From Pseudonocardia broussonetiae (GTDB lineage: Bacteria > Actinomycetota > Actinomycetes > Mycobacteriales > Pseudonocardiaceae): a stretch of 64,000 nucleotides of DNA. Of the stretch, positions 50,231 to 58,850 are shown piece after piece (position 1 is the stretch's first letter; every line of letters starts with the position of its first letter). The DNA lies in the NCBI RefSeq assembly GCF_013155125.1, contig NZ_CP053564.1:3665501-3729500 (forward strand). The letters run 5' to 3'. The notes under the pieces are model-generated. The model did no database searches, was not told where the DNA came from, and worked only from the letters and a program-made list of their open reading frames with translations. A program made the position numbers and the translations under genes.

Positions 50231-50992
50231 CTACAGGAACTTGCGCAGGTGGTCGGTGACGGGCCCGGCGGCCTCCAGGGCCGTCCAGTGGCCGATCCCG
50301 GGCACGATCTCGACGGTCGCGTCGCCGTGGGCCGCGGCGAGGTCGTGCGAGACGGCGGGCGGGCCGACCCTGTCCTCGTCGCCGGTGACCAGCAGCAGGG
50401 GCAGCGCCGGGTCGACCGGGCCGGGGTCGGTGGCGGCGGCGAGGGCCTCGCAGTTGCGGGCGTAGCCCTCGGGGTCCTGGCGCATCACCAGCTCCCGGAC
50501 GAACGCGGCGATCTCGGGCCGGTCGCGGCGGGTGGCCTCGGACAGGGCGTTGGCGACGACCCCGGGCGCGACGGCGGCCGTGCCCTGCGCGCGGAGCACC
50601 GCGGCGCGGTCGCGCTGGGCCTGCCGGCCCGCCTCGGCGGGCTCGGCGACGGCCCCGAGCAGGGCCAGCGCGGAGACCCGGCCGGGGTGGCGCGCGGCCA
50701 GGGCCCGGGCCACCAGCGTGCCCATCGAGTGCCCGACCACCGCGGCGGAGGCGACGTCCAGCGCGTCGAGGACGGCGGCCAGGTCGTCGGCGTGGCTCTC
50801 GATGCTGATGCCCTCGGCGAGCCCGGAGCGCCCGGCCCCGGCCGAGTCGACGCGGATCACGCGGTGGTCCGCGGCCAGGGCGTCGGCCTGGACCTGGAAG
50901 AAGTTCGAGGTGCCGCCGAGGCCGTGGACGAACAGGACCGCGGGGCCCTCCCCGTCGACCTCGACCGCCAGTTCCGTGCCGTGGACGTTCAT
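50231..50992 (-). CDS. Alpha/beta hydrolase, enol-lactonase-like
   Basis: 253 residues from ATG 50992, which overlaps the upstream FAH-family stop by four bases. The oxyanion region is VLFVHGLGGTSNFF, nucleophile Ser in VVGHSMGTLVA near residue 93, acid Asp in LLVTGDEDRVGP and His in VPGIGHWTALE. It is close in form to 3-oxoadipate enol-lactonases. Alongside FAH and amidohydrolase genes it probably cleaves a ring-opened or lactone intermediate. Confidence 0.87.
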   Translation of the reverse strand: MNVHGTELAVEVDGEGPAVLFVHGLGGTSNFFQVQADALAADHRVIRVDSAGAGRSGLAEGISIESHADDLAAVLDALDVASAAVVGHSMGTLVARALAARHPGRVSALALLGAVAEPAEAGRQAQRDRAAVLRAQGTAAVAPGVVANALSEATRRDRPEIAAFVRELVMRQDPEGYARNCEALAAATDPGPVDPALPLLLVTGDEDRVGPPAVSHDLAAAHGDATVEIVPGIGHWTALEAAGPVTDHLRKFL

Positions 50993-51897
50993 GCGTCTCC
51001 TCGTCGGGCGATGCGGTTGCGCTGGGCGCCGAGGCCGGTGATCGCGACCTCGACGACGTCGCCGGCCACCAGGAACCGCGGCGGGTCGAAGCCGATCCCG
51101 ACGCCGGCGGGGGTGCCGGTGGCGATGACGTCGCCGGGCTGCAGCGTGATGCCGGCCGAGATCACGGCGATCAGCTCGGGGATGTCGAAGATCAGGTCCT
51201 TGACGGGGGCCGACTGCCGCGGCTCGCCGTTGACGCGGCTCTCCACCACCAGCGCGGTGACGTCGACGACCTCGTCGGCGGTGACGGCGTAGGGCCCCAT
51301 CGGGCAGTGCGTGTCGAGCGACTTGCCGATCAGCCACTGCTTGTGGCTGCGCTGCAGGTCCCGGGCCGTGACGTCGTTGACGATCGTGTAGCCCCACACG
51401 TGGCGGTGGGCGTCCTCGCGTGCGATGCCGCGCCCGCCGACACCGATGATCACCCCGAGCTCGGCCTCGTAGTCGAGCTCGGAAGTGACGCCGGGGTGCG
51501 GGTCGACGTCGTCGAACGGGCCGGTGACCGCGGTCGTGGCCTTGGAGAACACCACCGGGTGCTCGGGCATGTCCTCGGAGCGGTCCGGGCTGTCGTAGCC
51601 GGACCGGCCGAACTCCACGACGTGGTCGCGGTAGTTCTTGCCGACGCAGAACACGTTGCGCCGCGGCACCGGGATGGGCGCCCGCAGCACGACCGCGCCG
51701 AGCGGGTGCCCGGGCGCGCCGGCCTCCCCGCGGGCCGCGCGGCCCACGGCGTCGGCGTACCCGGCCCACCCCTCGACGAGGTCGAGCACGCCCGTGCCGG
51801 CCGGCAGGACGGCGGACAGGTCGCGCACCACCTCCCGCTCGGCGTCGACCACCCCGGGTCGGTCGCCGTCCCCGGTCGAGAACGTCACCAGCTTCAT
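50989..51897 (-). CDS. Fumarylacetoacetate hydrolase family protein
   Basis: 302 residues from ATG 51897; an upstream TTG 51909 is also in frame. Metal-site and catalytic stretches are RNVFCVGKNYRDHVVEFG, ELDYEAELGVIIG (E-x-E), YTIVNDVTARDLQ, KSLDTHCPMGP and GDVIATGTPAGVG. The family hydrolyses or decarboxylates 2-oxo-dienoate-type products of aromatic meta-cleavage. It is the first gene of the leftward operon and faces the GntR regulator across a shared operator region. Confidence 0.9.
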   Translation of the reverse strand: MKLVTFSTGDGDRPGVVDAEREVVRDLSAVLPAGTGVLDLVEGWAGYADAVGRAARGEAGAPGHPLGAVVLRAPIPVPRRNVFCVGKNYRDHVVEFGRSGYDSPDRSEDMPEHPVVFSKATTAVTGPFDDVDPHPGVTSELDYEAELGVIIGVGGRGIAREDAHRHVWGYTIVNDVTARDLQRSHKQWLIGKSLDTHCPMGPYAVTADEVVDVTALVVESRVNGEPRQSAPVKDLIFDIPELIAVISAGITLQPGDVIATGTPAGVGIGFDPPRFLVAGDVVEVAITGLGAQRNRIARRGDA

Positions 51898-51921
51898 GGG
51901 CTGAACCAATCTGAACCATTT

Positions 51922-52002
51922 GACACCAATGCGGACCGCGAGACCGTACGCCGCTGCTCTCGTCCTTGTCGAGAGGCGCTGGGACGCAGATTTATTGGTG
52001 TC
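51922..52002. promoter_or_regulatory. Operator region between FAH operon and GntR regulator
   Basis: GACACCAAT (51922-51930) and ATTGGTGTC (51994-52002) are perfect inverted repeats. Further related words GAACCAAT (51903-51910) and GATTGGTCC (52003-52011) lie just outside. Repeated TTGGT half-sites in a divergent region beside a FadR-type regulator suggest a GntR operator. Confidence 0.55.
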
Positions 52003-52030
52003 GATTGGTCCGACGGGTTACGGTGTCGGC

Positions 52031-52693
52031 GTGCTGACCGTCGAGCAGTCCCTGCGCGCCCTCGTCCACGACGGGGCGGCGGACGGGTCGCTGGGCCCGG
52101 GGGCGAAGCTGCCCACCGAGCGCGCGCTCGTCGAGCGCCTCGCCGCGCCCCGCAGCGCGATCCGCCGCGCGCTCGACGCGCTGGAGGAGGAGGGGCTGGT
52201 GGTGCGCCACGTCGGGCGCGGCACGTTCCTCACCGAGGCGGCCCACGCGCCGGCCGGCGACGCCCCCGCCGACACCAGCCCGGCCGAGATCATGCAGGTC
52301 CGGCTCGTCATCGAGCCGCCGGTGGCGGCCCTGGCGGCGCGCGTCGCCACCTCCGCCGACCTCGACCGCGTCGGCGCGTGCCTGGAGCGCGGCGGCGCCA
52401 GCGACGACTTCGAGGGGTTCGAGTCCTGGGACGCCCGCCTGCACCGGGCCATCGCCGAGGCCGCGCACAACGGCCTGCTGATGAGCATGTTCGACGTCAT
52501 GAACACCGCCCGCGCACTCCCCGTGTGGGGCACGCTCAAGCGCCGCACCTCCACGCCCGAGCGCCGCCGCTGCTACCACGCCGAGCACACGACGATCGTC
52601 GAGGCGCTGCGCGACCGCGACGCCGACGCGGCCCACGCCGCGATGCGCCGGCACCTGGAGAACGTCGCCGACAACCTGCTGGGGCGGCACTGA
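52031..52693 (+). CDS. GntR/FadR family transcriptional regulator
   Basis: 220 residues from GTG 52031. The winged helix is at residues 5-70 (LGPGAKLPTERALVERLAA, SAIRRALDALEEEGLVVRHVGRGTFL). The all-helical FCD ligand domain follows (VRLVIEPPVAALAA, WDARLHRAIAEAAHNGLL, HAEHTTIVEALRDRDADAAHAAMRRHL). It is divergent from the FAH-hydrolase-amidohydrolase operon, which it likely represses until an organic acid binds. Confidence 0.88.
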   Translation: MLTVEQSLRALVHDGAADGSLGPGAKLPTERALVERLAAPRSAIRRALDALEEEGLVVRHVGRGTFLTEAAHAPAGDAPADTSPAEIMQVRLVIEPPVAALAARVATSADLDRVGACLERGGASDDFEGFESWDARLHRAIAEAAHNGLLMSMFDVMNTARALPVWGTLKRRTSTPERRRCYHAEHTTIVEALRDRDADAAHAAMRRHLENVADNLLGRH

Positions 52694-52708
52694 CAGCCCG
52701 GCGGGCCG

Positions 52709-54193
52709 TCAGGGGACGGGCGACCACCGCGCCAGCACGATGGTGGCGTCGTCCTGCAGCACCCCGTCCTGGTGGCGCAGCACGGCCCGGACCAGCCGCC
52801 GGACCGTCTCCGGGGGCGGGGCGTCGGCGGCGGCCTCGCGCTGCAGGAATTCGACGAGCCGCTCCTCGCCGAAGAACGCGCCCGTGGCGTCGCGCGCCTC
52901 GGTGATGCCGTCGGTGTGCAGGACCAGCCAGTCGCCGGGCTGCAGCACCTCCTCGCCGACCGTCAGCTCCTCGGTGCGGGCGGCGGCGGGCGCGGACGCC
53001 GCGGCGGCGGCGATCCCGAACAGCGGACGGCGGCCGCCCTCGAGCGACCGCACGACCCGGCCGTCGCGCATCAGCATCGGCGGTGGGTGCCCGGCGGTGA
53101 CGTAGCGCATCCGTCCGGACGCCAGGTCGACCTCGGCGAGCACCCCGGTGACGAGCCGCGTGGTGCGGCCGAACAGGTCGCCGACCGTCTCGTCGATGGC
53201 GGCGGCCTGGTGGTAGAGGCCCTCGCCGCCGCGGCGTGCGGCGCGGTAGGCCGACAGCGCCGCCGCGGCGACGAGCCCGGAGAACAGCGAGTGGCCGGTG
53301 GCGTCGAACACCGCGAGGTGGGCCGTCGTCCCGCTCAGCGCGTAGTCGAAGGCGTCGCCGCCGACCTCGTAGGCGGGTTCGAGCAGCCCGGCCAGCACGA
53401 ACGCGTCCGTGCCCGCGGTGAGCGGCGGCAGCAGCTCCCACACCAGCTCGGCGGCGGCCGTGCGCCGCGTGCTGCGGCGCAGGACGTCCAGCCCGTCGCC
53501 GTAGCGGGTCGTGGCGGTGATGAGGTGGCCCAGCAGCGCGCTGAGCCAGCGGCACTGGTCACGCAGGTGGGGGTCGTCGAGATCGGCCGGGTCGTCCACC
53601 GCGACCTCGACGACGCCGAGGCGCTCCACCCCGTCGAGCAGGGGGAACCACATCCGCGGCGCCCCCGACGACCCCGAGGTCAGCACCTGCACGCGGGAGA
53701 AGGCGCGCCCCGCGGCGCTGGAGTCGATCCCGAGCGGCTCCCGGCCGCCCGCCGCGGGGACCAGTGCCTCCTGGTCGTAGTCGACGAGGAACACCGACAC
53801 CTCCACGCCCAGGGCCCGCCCGGCGGCCTCCGCGACGGCCGGCAGCCGCTCGGGCGGCGCCCGGTGGCTGCCCTCCAGCGCCTCGACCAGCGCGGCGAGG
53901 GGTCCCGAACGGGGCGGCGGTTCCCGCACGGCGAGCCGGTAGGGCACCCGCCGCCCGGAGATCTCGTCGAGCCGCTCGTTGACGGCGTGGGCGAGCAGGT
54001 CGGTCTCCGCGGCGGGCAGGGGCGTTCCCCCGTCGAGGTGCTCCCGCACCTCGACCGGCCCCTCGAGGCCGCCGAGCGCGAAGTAGCGGCGCCACAGCTG
54101 CTCGGCGGTGAGGTCCGCGCGGGAGAGCCCGACGGCGAGCAGCCGCCGCTGCTCCTCGGCGCCCGGGCGCGGCCTGCGGTCGTCGCCGGTCAC
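52709..54193 (-). CDS. PP2C-type serine phosphatase (SpoIIE/RsbU-like)
   Basis: 494 residues from GTG 54193, overlapping the upstream GAF-ANTAR stop. The N-terminal about 260 residues are a sensor-like region with a GAF-like segment (PLGIDSSAAGRAFSRVQVLT). The C-terminal SpoIIE domain has EPAYEVGGDAFDYAL, VFDATGHSLFSGLVAAAAL and VLHTDGITEARDATG, with the metal-binding Asp residues. It should dephosphorylate STAS antagonists such as the one at 56743 in a general-stress partner switch. Confidence 0.88.
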   Translation of the reverse strand: MTGDDRRPRPGAEEQRRLLAVGLSRADLTAEQLWRRYFALGGLEGPVEVREHLDGGTPLPAAETDLLAHAVNERLDEISGRRVPYRLAVREPPPRSGPLAALVEALEGSHRAPPERLPAVAEAAGRALGVEVSVFLVDYDQEALVPAAGGREPLGIDSSAAGRAFSRVQVLTSGSSGAPRMWFPLLDGVERLGVVEVAVDDPADLDDPHLRDQCRWLSALLGHLITATTRYGDGLDVLRRSTRRTAAAELVWELLPPLTAGTDAFVLAGLLEPAYEVGGDAFDYALSGTTAHLAVFDATGHSLFSGLVAAAALSAYRAARRGGEGLYHQAAAIDETVGDLFGRTTRLVTGVLAEVDLASGRMRYVTAGHPPPMLMRDGRVVRSLEGGRRPLFGIAAAAASAPAAARTEELTVGEEVLQPGDWLVLHTDGITEARDATGAFFGEERLVEFLQREAAADAPPPETVRRLVRAVLRHQDGVLQDDATIVLARWSPVP

Positions 54194-54927
54194 GACGGCC
54201 CCGGCGGGCGGCGGCGCCGCGTCCCCGGGCGCACCAGGTCGACGGCGACGTCGTGCAGCGTCCGGCCCTCGTGGCGGCCCGCGGCGATCAGGACGGCGAG
54301 GGCGCGGTCGCCGTCGACGTCGCGGCGCTCCATCACCACGCCCCGGGCGGTGTTGATCACGTCGCGGCTGCGCAGGGCGGAGCGCAGGTCGTCGCTGAGC
54401 CGGCCCGCCGCCTGCGCCGACCCGGCGTGCGCCAGCACGATCGCCGCCTGCGCGCCCAGCAGCGCCAGCACCCGGGCGGAGCGCTCCCCGAAGGCGCCGC
54501 CCACCGTCGAGTAGACCTTGAGCGCGCCCAGCGCGCGGTCGCCCGCGACCAGGGGCGCGCTCATCGCCGAGCGCAGGCCGAGCGCCGCCGCCTCCCGCGT
54601 CCACCGCGGCCACCGGCGGTCCGCGCCGAGGTCGTCGACGCGGACGAGGAGCCGGTCGGCGCACGCCGTGAGGCAGGGGCCCTCACCGAGGGAGTACTGC
54701 AGGCCGTCGGCGCGCAGGACCACCTCGGCGGAGGCCCCGCGGCTGGTCGGTGCGCCGTCGTCGTCGACCAGGGTCAACCCGGCTCCCGCGCACCCCGGGA
54801 CGGTCTCGGCCGCCACCGAGGTGAGGAGTCCGATGGCGGTGCCGACCGTCTCCGGCGGGAGCAGCAGGCCCGAGGTGCGGGCGTGCAGCGACGAGAGCTC
54901 GTCGGCGGGCGGCAGGTGGTGCGGCAC
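54190..54927 (-). CDS. GAF and ANTAR domain protein
   Basis: 245 residues from GTG 54927. GAF domain at residues 25-165 (GCAGAGLTLVDDDG, YSLGEGPCLTACAD, GLRSAMSAPLVAGDRALGAL). ANTAR RNA-binding helices at residues 175-230 (LRSALRSRDVINTARGVVMER, RALAVLIAAGRHEGRTLHDVA). ANTAR proteins act by transcription antitermination on small hairpin pairs. Overlap with the phosphatase gene indicates joint expression. Confidence 0.87.
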   Translation of the reverse strand: MPHHLPPADELSSLHARTSGLLLPPETVGTAIGLLTSVAAETVPGCAGAGLTLVDDDGAPTSRGASAEVVLRADGLQYSLGEGPCLTACADRLLVRVDDLGADRRWPRWTREAAALGLRSAMSAPLVAGDRALGALKVYSTVGGAFGERSARVLALLGAQAAIVLAHAGSAQAAGRLSDDLRSALRSRDVINTARGVVMERRDVDGDRALAVLIAAGRHEGRTLHDVAVDLVRPGTRRRRPPGPS

Positions 54928-55091
54928 ACGGGCGGATACCCCCTGCGCCGCGGTCGACGCCGGGGGGACATCGGCGGTTGCGCCCCCCGACCGCCGGGTA
55001 CCGGAAGGGCCATCGGGCCGGTGCGACGGAGCGGGCCAGCACGGAGGACGGGAGCGCGAGTGTTCGTCGAGGGGTCGGCCGGGACGTCGCC

Positions 55092-55838
55092 GTGCGGCTG
55101 GTAGCGCACACCGGTCCCGGTGGGGTGCGGGTGGAGCTGCGCGGCAGGGTCGCCGCGGACGGGGACGGGGAGCTCAGCAGCGTCCTGGGCGTCCTCCTGC
55201 AGGAGCACGGGTGCGTCGTGGCCGACCTCGGCCGCCTCGGGAGCACCGACCCCGACACCGTCACCGGCCTCGTCCTGGTGCTGGTCGACGCCGTGGACGC
55301 GGCCGGCGGGTGGCCGGCGGCGCGGCTGGTCGTGAGCTGCCCGGACCCGGACCTGCGCGCGACGCTGGCCGGGCTGCCCGCGCTGACCGGTGTCGTCCTG
55401 GCGACGTCGGCCGAGCAGGCCCGCAGGCGGTGCGGGGAGCGCCCGGTCCGGCTCTCGGCGCAGTGGACGGTCGACGACGAGCCGTCGTCGCTGGCCCGGG
55501 CCCGCCAGGTCGTGGCCCGCTGCGCCCGGGCGTGGTCGGCGGGGGGCCGCCGCTGGGACGTCGACGACGTCGTGATGGTGGCCAACGAGCTCGTCACCAA
55601 CGCCCTGGAGCACGCCCGGTCGAGCGCGCTGCTGCGGATGACGCTCGACGGCGACGTGCTGGAGGTGGCGGTGCGCGACTCCTCGCCCCGGCCGCCGAGC
55701 CTGCGGCCGCACGACGTCCGCGCGGCGCGGGGCCGCGGGCTGCAGGTGGTGCAGGCGCTGTCGGACCGCTGGGGGTGGACGCCCCACGACGACGGCAAGG
55801 TGGTGTGGGCCCGCCCGAGCGGCGCGGTGCCGGTCTAG
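55092..55838 (+). CDS. STAS-like plus HATPase (RsbW-like anti-sigma) protein
   Basis: 248 residues from GTG 55092; the frame is open to ATG 54978, so the start is uncertain. Residues 1 to about 110 look like a degenerate STAS/MEDS-type domain (VRVELRGRVAADGDGELSSV). Residues 120-245 are a GHKL ATPase (VVMVANELVTNALEHARSS, AARGRGLQVVQALSDRWGW). It probably binds sigma factors or antagonists. Its stop codon shares the bases CTAG with the stop of the convergent MerR gene. Confidence 0.8.
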   Translation: MRLVAHTGPGGVRVELRGRVAADGDGELSSVLGVLLQEHGCVVADLGRLGSTDPDTVTGLVLVLVDAVDAAGGWPAARLVVSCPDPDLRATLAGLPALTGVVLATSAEQARRRCGERPVRLSAQWTVDDEPSSLARARQVVARCARAWSAGGRRWDVDDVVMVANELVTNALEHARSSALLRMTLDGDVLEVAVRDSSPRPPSLRPHDVRAARGRGLQVVQALSDRWGWTPHDDGKVVWARPSGAVPV

Positions 55839-56746
55839 CCGCCCGCCACCGCCAGGGGGCGTGCCGCGAGCACCGCGTCGAGGGCGCCGCCCAGGCTGGT
55901 CACGGGCACGACCCCGGCCGGCAGGCGCGTTCCGCTCCAGCCCGGCCCGGCGGCGAGGACCGTCCCGGCCAGCGGGAGCAGCTCCCGCAGCACCCCCGGA
56001 CGTCCGGTGCGCGGGGTCTGCGACCACAGCACGGCGACGTCGGTGGGCCGGGCCTGCGCGGCGGCCACGACGGCGGCGGTGGGCAGCGACGCGCCGAACG
56101 CCGTCGCGGCGACGCCCCGCTCGGCCAGGGCGGCGTGCAGGGCGTCGAGGCCGAGCTGGTGGCGCTCGCCGTCGGTGCAGCCCAGCAGGACCCGGGGTGA
56201 CGGGGCGTCGCGCGAGCCGTACCGGGCGCTGTGCCGGTGCAGCGCCGTCGTCAGGCACCACGACAGCAGGTGCTCGACGCCGATGCAGGCCTCGTCGGCC
56301 CCGGCGCGCCGGCCCACGCTCCGCAGGGCGGGGACGCACGAGCGCTCCCACACCGGGGTGACCCCGTCGGCGGCCAGCGCGGAGGTGAGGGCGCCGAGCA
56401 CGGCGTCGGCGTCGAGGCGCAGGGCGCCCCGCACGAGCGCCTGCGTGATCGGCCGCCGCGGCGGGGCGGCCTCCTGCGCCGGTGCGGGCGCCGGCCGCTC
56501 CGCCGTCGCCCGGGCGATCCCGGCCGCGACCGCGACCGGCACGCCCTCGCCGACGAGGCGGCGCACCGCCTGCAGCACGGCGAGGTCGTGCTCGGTGTAG
56601 CGGCGGTGCGCGCCCTCGCGGTGGCCGGTGGCGGTGAGCCCGTGGCGCCGGCTCCAGCTCCGCAGCGTCGACGGCGCGACGCCGATCCGCCGCGCCACGG
56701 CCCCCGCGGTCCAGACCGGCTCCGGACCGGGGTGCTGTGCCGTCAC
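55835..56746 (-). CDS. MerR-type regulator with B12-binding-like domain (CarH/LitR-like)
   Basis: 303 residues from GTG 56746. MerR helix-turn-helix at residues 12-60 (VWTAGAVARRIGVAPSTLRS, HREGAHRRYTEHDLAVL). A helical linker carries E158-H159. The cobalamin-binding fold has E194-x-H196-x2-G199, as in CarH-type photoreceptors. The Trp of the W-x9-EH motif is replaced by Ala. It may sense adenosylcobalamin and light, or have lost that ability. It overlaps the STAS gene stop by four bases. Confidence 0.78.
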   Translation of the reverse strand: MTAQHPGPEPVWTAGAVARRIGVAPSTLRSWSRRHGLTATGHREGAHRRYTEHDLAVLQAVRRLVGEGVPVAVAAGIARATAERPAPAPAQEAAPPRRPITQALVRGALRLDADAVLGALTSALAADGVTPVWERSCVPALRSVGRRAGADEACIGVEHLLSWCLTTALHRHSARYGSRDAPSPRVLLGCTDGERHQLGLDALHAALAERGVAATAFGASLPTAAVVAAAQARPTDVAVLWSQTPRTGRPGVLRELLPLAGTVLAAGPGWSGTRLPAGVVPVTSLGGALDAVLAARPLAVAGG

Positions 56747-57141
56747 GACCCGCCGTCCTCCCCGCGGGGCGGGAGCAGCGTGCGCAGCACGTCGTCGGCG
56801 TCGGACGCGGGATCGAGGAGGTCGAGCGCCCCGGCCGCGGAGAACGCCCGCACGACGGCGTCGCTGCGGCGCCCGACCAGCCGCAGCGCCACGTCCCGCG
56901 ACCCGGCCCGCGTGACGCCCTCGACCACCGCGTCGACCCCGCGCGCGGCGGGGAACGTGACCTCCGCGAGGTCGACGACGACGACCTCGGTGGCCGCGTC
57001 GAGCAGCGTCTGCAGGCAGTGGGTGAACTGCGGCTCGGTGTCCCGGTCGATCTCGCCGCGGACCCGCACGACCGCGAGTCCCGACGCCGGCCGGGTGGCC
57101 GTGACCGCCAGACCGGCGGCGGTCCCGTCGTGGTGGTGCAT
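56743..57141 (-). CDS. STAS-domain protein (anti-sigma factor antagonist-like)
   Basis: 132 residues from ATG 57141 with a GAGGG upstream; the frame extends to 57222. The STAS pattern is GLAVVRVRGEIDRDTEPQF and VVVVDLAEVTFPAARGVDAVV. The usual phosphorylatable Ser of D-S-x-G is replaced (PAARGVD), so it may be constitutively active or have another role. It forms a leftward pair with the MerR-B12 gene. Confidence 0.75.
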   Translation of the reverse strand: MHHHDGTAAGLAVTATRPASGLAVVRVRGEIDRDTEPQFTHCLQTLLDAATEVVVVDLAEVTFPAARGVDAVVEGVTRAGSRDVALRLVGRRSDAVVRAFSAAGALDLLDPASDADDVLRTLLPPRGEDGGS

Positions 57142-57253
57142 CTCGTCCCTCTCGCGTTCCGGCGATCGGGACCAGGGTAACGACCCTGCCTGCGGACCGC
57201 TGGCGCTGCACCGCTCCCGCAACGGACCGGACCGGACCGGACCGCCGGGACCG

Positions 57254-57739
57254 TCAGCGGGGAGGGGCGGCGACCCCGAGGGGAGGTCCGACGATGTCCG
57301 TGCCGAAGCGGGCGGAGGCCGCCGCGAGGCGCGGCACGTCCGGGACCGACGGCGGGGGGAGCCCCGGGCCGTCCGCCCGGGAGCCGACCGCCGCCACGAA
57401 CTCCTCGAACCCGCCCGGGCTGGTGATCTGCAGGGCGCGCACCGGCTCGGCCGAGCTGACGACGAACGCGTGCGGCACCGCCCGGGGCAGGAACACGAAC
57501 CCGCCGGGGGCGACGTCGAAGGCGTCGTCGCCGCACTCCACGTGCAGGGCCCCGGTGAGCACGAGGAACGCCTCGTCCTCCGCCCCGTGCACGTGCCGCG
57601 GTGGTCCGAAGCCCTGCGGTGCCGCGAACTCGAGCAGGGTGTACGCCCCGCCCGTGCTCGTGCGGTCGGCCTTCACCGTCATCCGCGTGTCGAGGAACCA
57701 CCAGGCGTCGCCGGCGCCGTCGGGCAGGTGGAAGGACAT
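57254..57739 (-). CDS. Cupin-domain protein
   Basis: 161 residues. The cupin barrel has motif 1 GPPRHVHGAEDEAFLVLTGALHVE (H-x-H and Glu ligands) and motif 2 GGFVFLPRAVPHAFV. It binds a metal and may be a quercetinase-like dioxygenase or a sensor. It is divergent from a TetR regulator over a perfect palindrome, so it is probably the repressor's target. Confidence 0.83.
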   Translation of the reverse strand: MSFHLPDGAGDAWWFLDTRMTVKADRTSTGGAYTLLEFAAPQGFGPPRHVHGAEDEAFLVLTGALHVECGDDAFDVAPGGFVFLPRAVPHAFVVSSAEPVRALQITSPGGFEEFVAAVGSRADGPGLPPPSVPDVPRLAAASARFGTDIVGPPLGVAAPPR

Positions 57740-57750
57740 GGCCGCCTCCT

Positions 57751-57769
57751 ATTAGACTGCGGGTCTAAT
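57751..57769. promoter_or_regulatory. TetR operator between cupin and TetR genes
   Basis: ATTAGAC (57751-57757) and GTCTAAT (57763-57769) form a perfect 7-bp inverted repeat with a 5-base spacer TGCGG. It lies 12 bases from the cupin start and 24 bases from the TetR start. The AT-rich half-sites stand out from the GC-rich background. Confidence 0.7.
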
Positions 57770-57792
57770 CAGACTGCCAGTATAGTAAGGAG

Positions 57793-58416
57793 GTGACGCA
57801 GGTCAAGAGGATGGCGAGGGGCGGCGCGCGGCAGGCGATCCTCGACGCCGCGGGGCGGCTCTACGCCGAGCAGGGCTTCCTGGCGACGTCGATCGAGCAG
57901 ATCGCGGCGGCCGCCGGGGTGGCCCGGCCCACGGTGTTCACCGCGACGGGGGGCAAGGCGGCGATCCTCAAGGAGGTCGTCGACATCGCCCTGAGCGGCG
58001 ACGACGACCCCGTGCCGGTGCGCGAGCGCCCGTGGTTCGTCGAGATGATGGACGAACCCGACCCGCACCGGATGCTCGCCCTGCACGCCCGCAACATCAC
58101 GACGATGGGCCGGCGCGTCGCCGCGGTCTACAGCGCCGTCGAGGCGGCGTCGACCGCCGACCCCGACGTGGGCGCGCTCTGGGAGTCGCTGCAGGCCCAG
58201 CGCCTGGCGGGCTCGCGGATGGTCGCCGAGCGCTTGGCCGGGAAGACCGCGCTGCGCGAGGGCTACGACGCCGACGCCGTGGCCGACGTGCTGTGGTCGG
58301 TCGGCTCGCCGATGGTCTACCGGAAGACCGTGACCGAGCGGGGCTGGTCGCCCGAGCGCTACGAGCGCTGGATGGCCGACCTGCTGCGCCGGCTGTTCCT
58401 GCCCGACCCCGCGTGA
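57793..58416 (+). CDS. TetR family transcriptional regulator
   Basis: 207 residues from GTG 57793 (AGGAGG upstream). The helix-turn-helix is RQAILDAAGRLYAEQGFLAT ... AGVARPTVFTATGGKAAIL at residues 13-60. The C-terminal domain resembles TetR proteins of unknown ligand. It likely represses the divergent cupin gene and itself through the 57751-57769 palindrome. Confidence 0.87.
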   Translation: MTQVKRMARGGARQAILDAAGRLYAEQGFLATSIEQIAAAAGVARPTVFTATGGKAAILKEVVDIALSGDDDPVPVRERPWFVEMMDEPDPHRMLALHARNITTMGRRVAAVYSAVEAASTADPDVGALWESLQAQRLAGSRMVAERLAGKTALREGYDADAVADVLWSVGSPMVYRKTVTERGWSPERYERWMADLLRRLFLPDPA

Positions 58417-58507
58417 CGCCGTGTGACGCCCTGTGACGCCGCCGGCCCCGCGACCGCGCGGGTGACCGCGGCTTGCCCGGCCCGCCGGGGTGCGCCACCC
58501 TGTGCGC

Positions 58508-58843
58508 GTGAGTGAGAAGACCGTCGCCCTGACCCTGGACGAGGCCGGACTGGCCACCGACCTGCCCCGGCCGCAGCATCCGCGCGACGAGGTGCAGCAG
58601 GTGCCCTACCGCCCGGTGCAGTTCCGCGACGACGACCTGCCCACGGCCCTGGAGCGCTCGGCGGCCTGGCTGCGGGCGGCGCAGGAGTGGCTGGGGGAGC
58701 CGCTCGACGTCATCGCCGTGCACCTCGACTACGACGACCGCGCCGGGTCCCCGTACTACGAGGTCAAGCTGCTCTGCAACGAGGAGGACCTCGCCGGCGC
58801 ACCGCTCGCCGTCCAGCGGGCGGAGCTCGACGCGCAGCGCTGA
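58508..58843 (+). CDS. Hypothetical protein
   Basis: 111 residues from GTG 58508; the frame opens at 58490. It is not recognised. It is compact and acidic-to-neutral, with YRPVQFRDDDLPTALERSAAWL and VIAVHLDYDDRAGSPYYEVKL. No signal, membrane helix or metal motif is visible. It stands alone between a TetR gene and a convergent small membrane protein. Confidence 0.6.
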   Translation: MSEKTVALTLDEAGLATDLPRPQHPRDEVQQVPYRPVQFRDDDLPTALERSAAWLRAAQEWLGEPLDVIAVHLDYDDRAGSPYYEVKLLCNEEDLAGAPLAVQRAELDAQR

Positions 58844-58850
58844 GCCGGGC

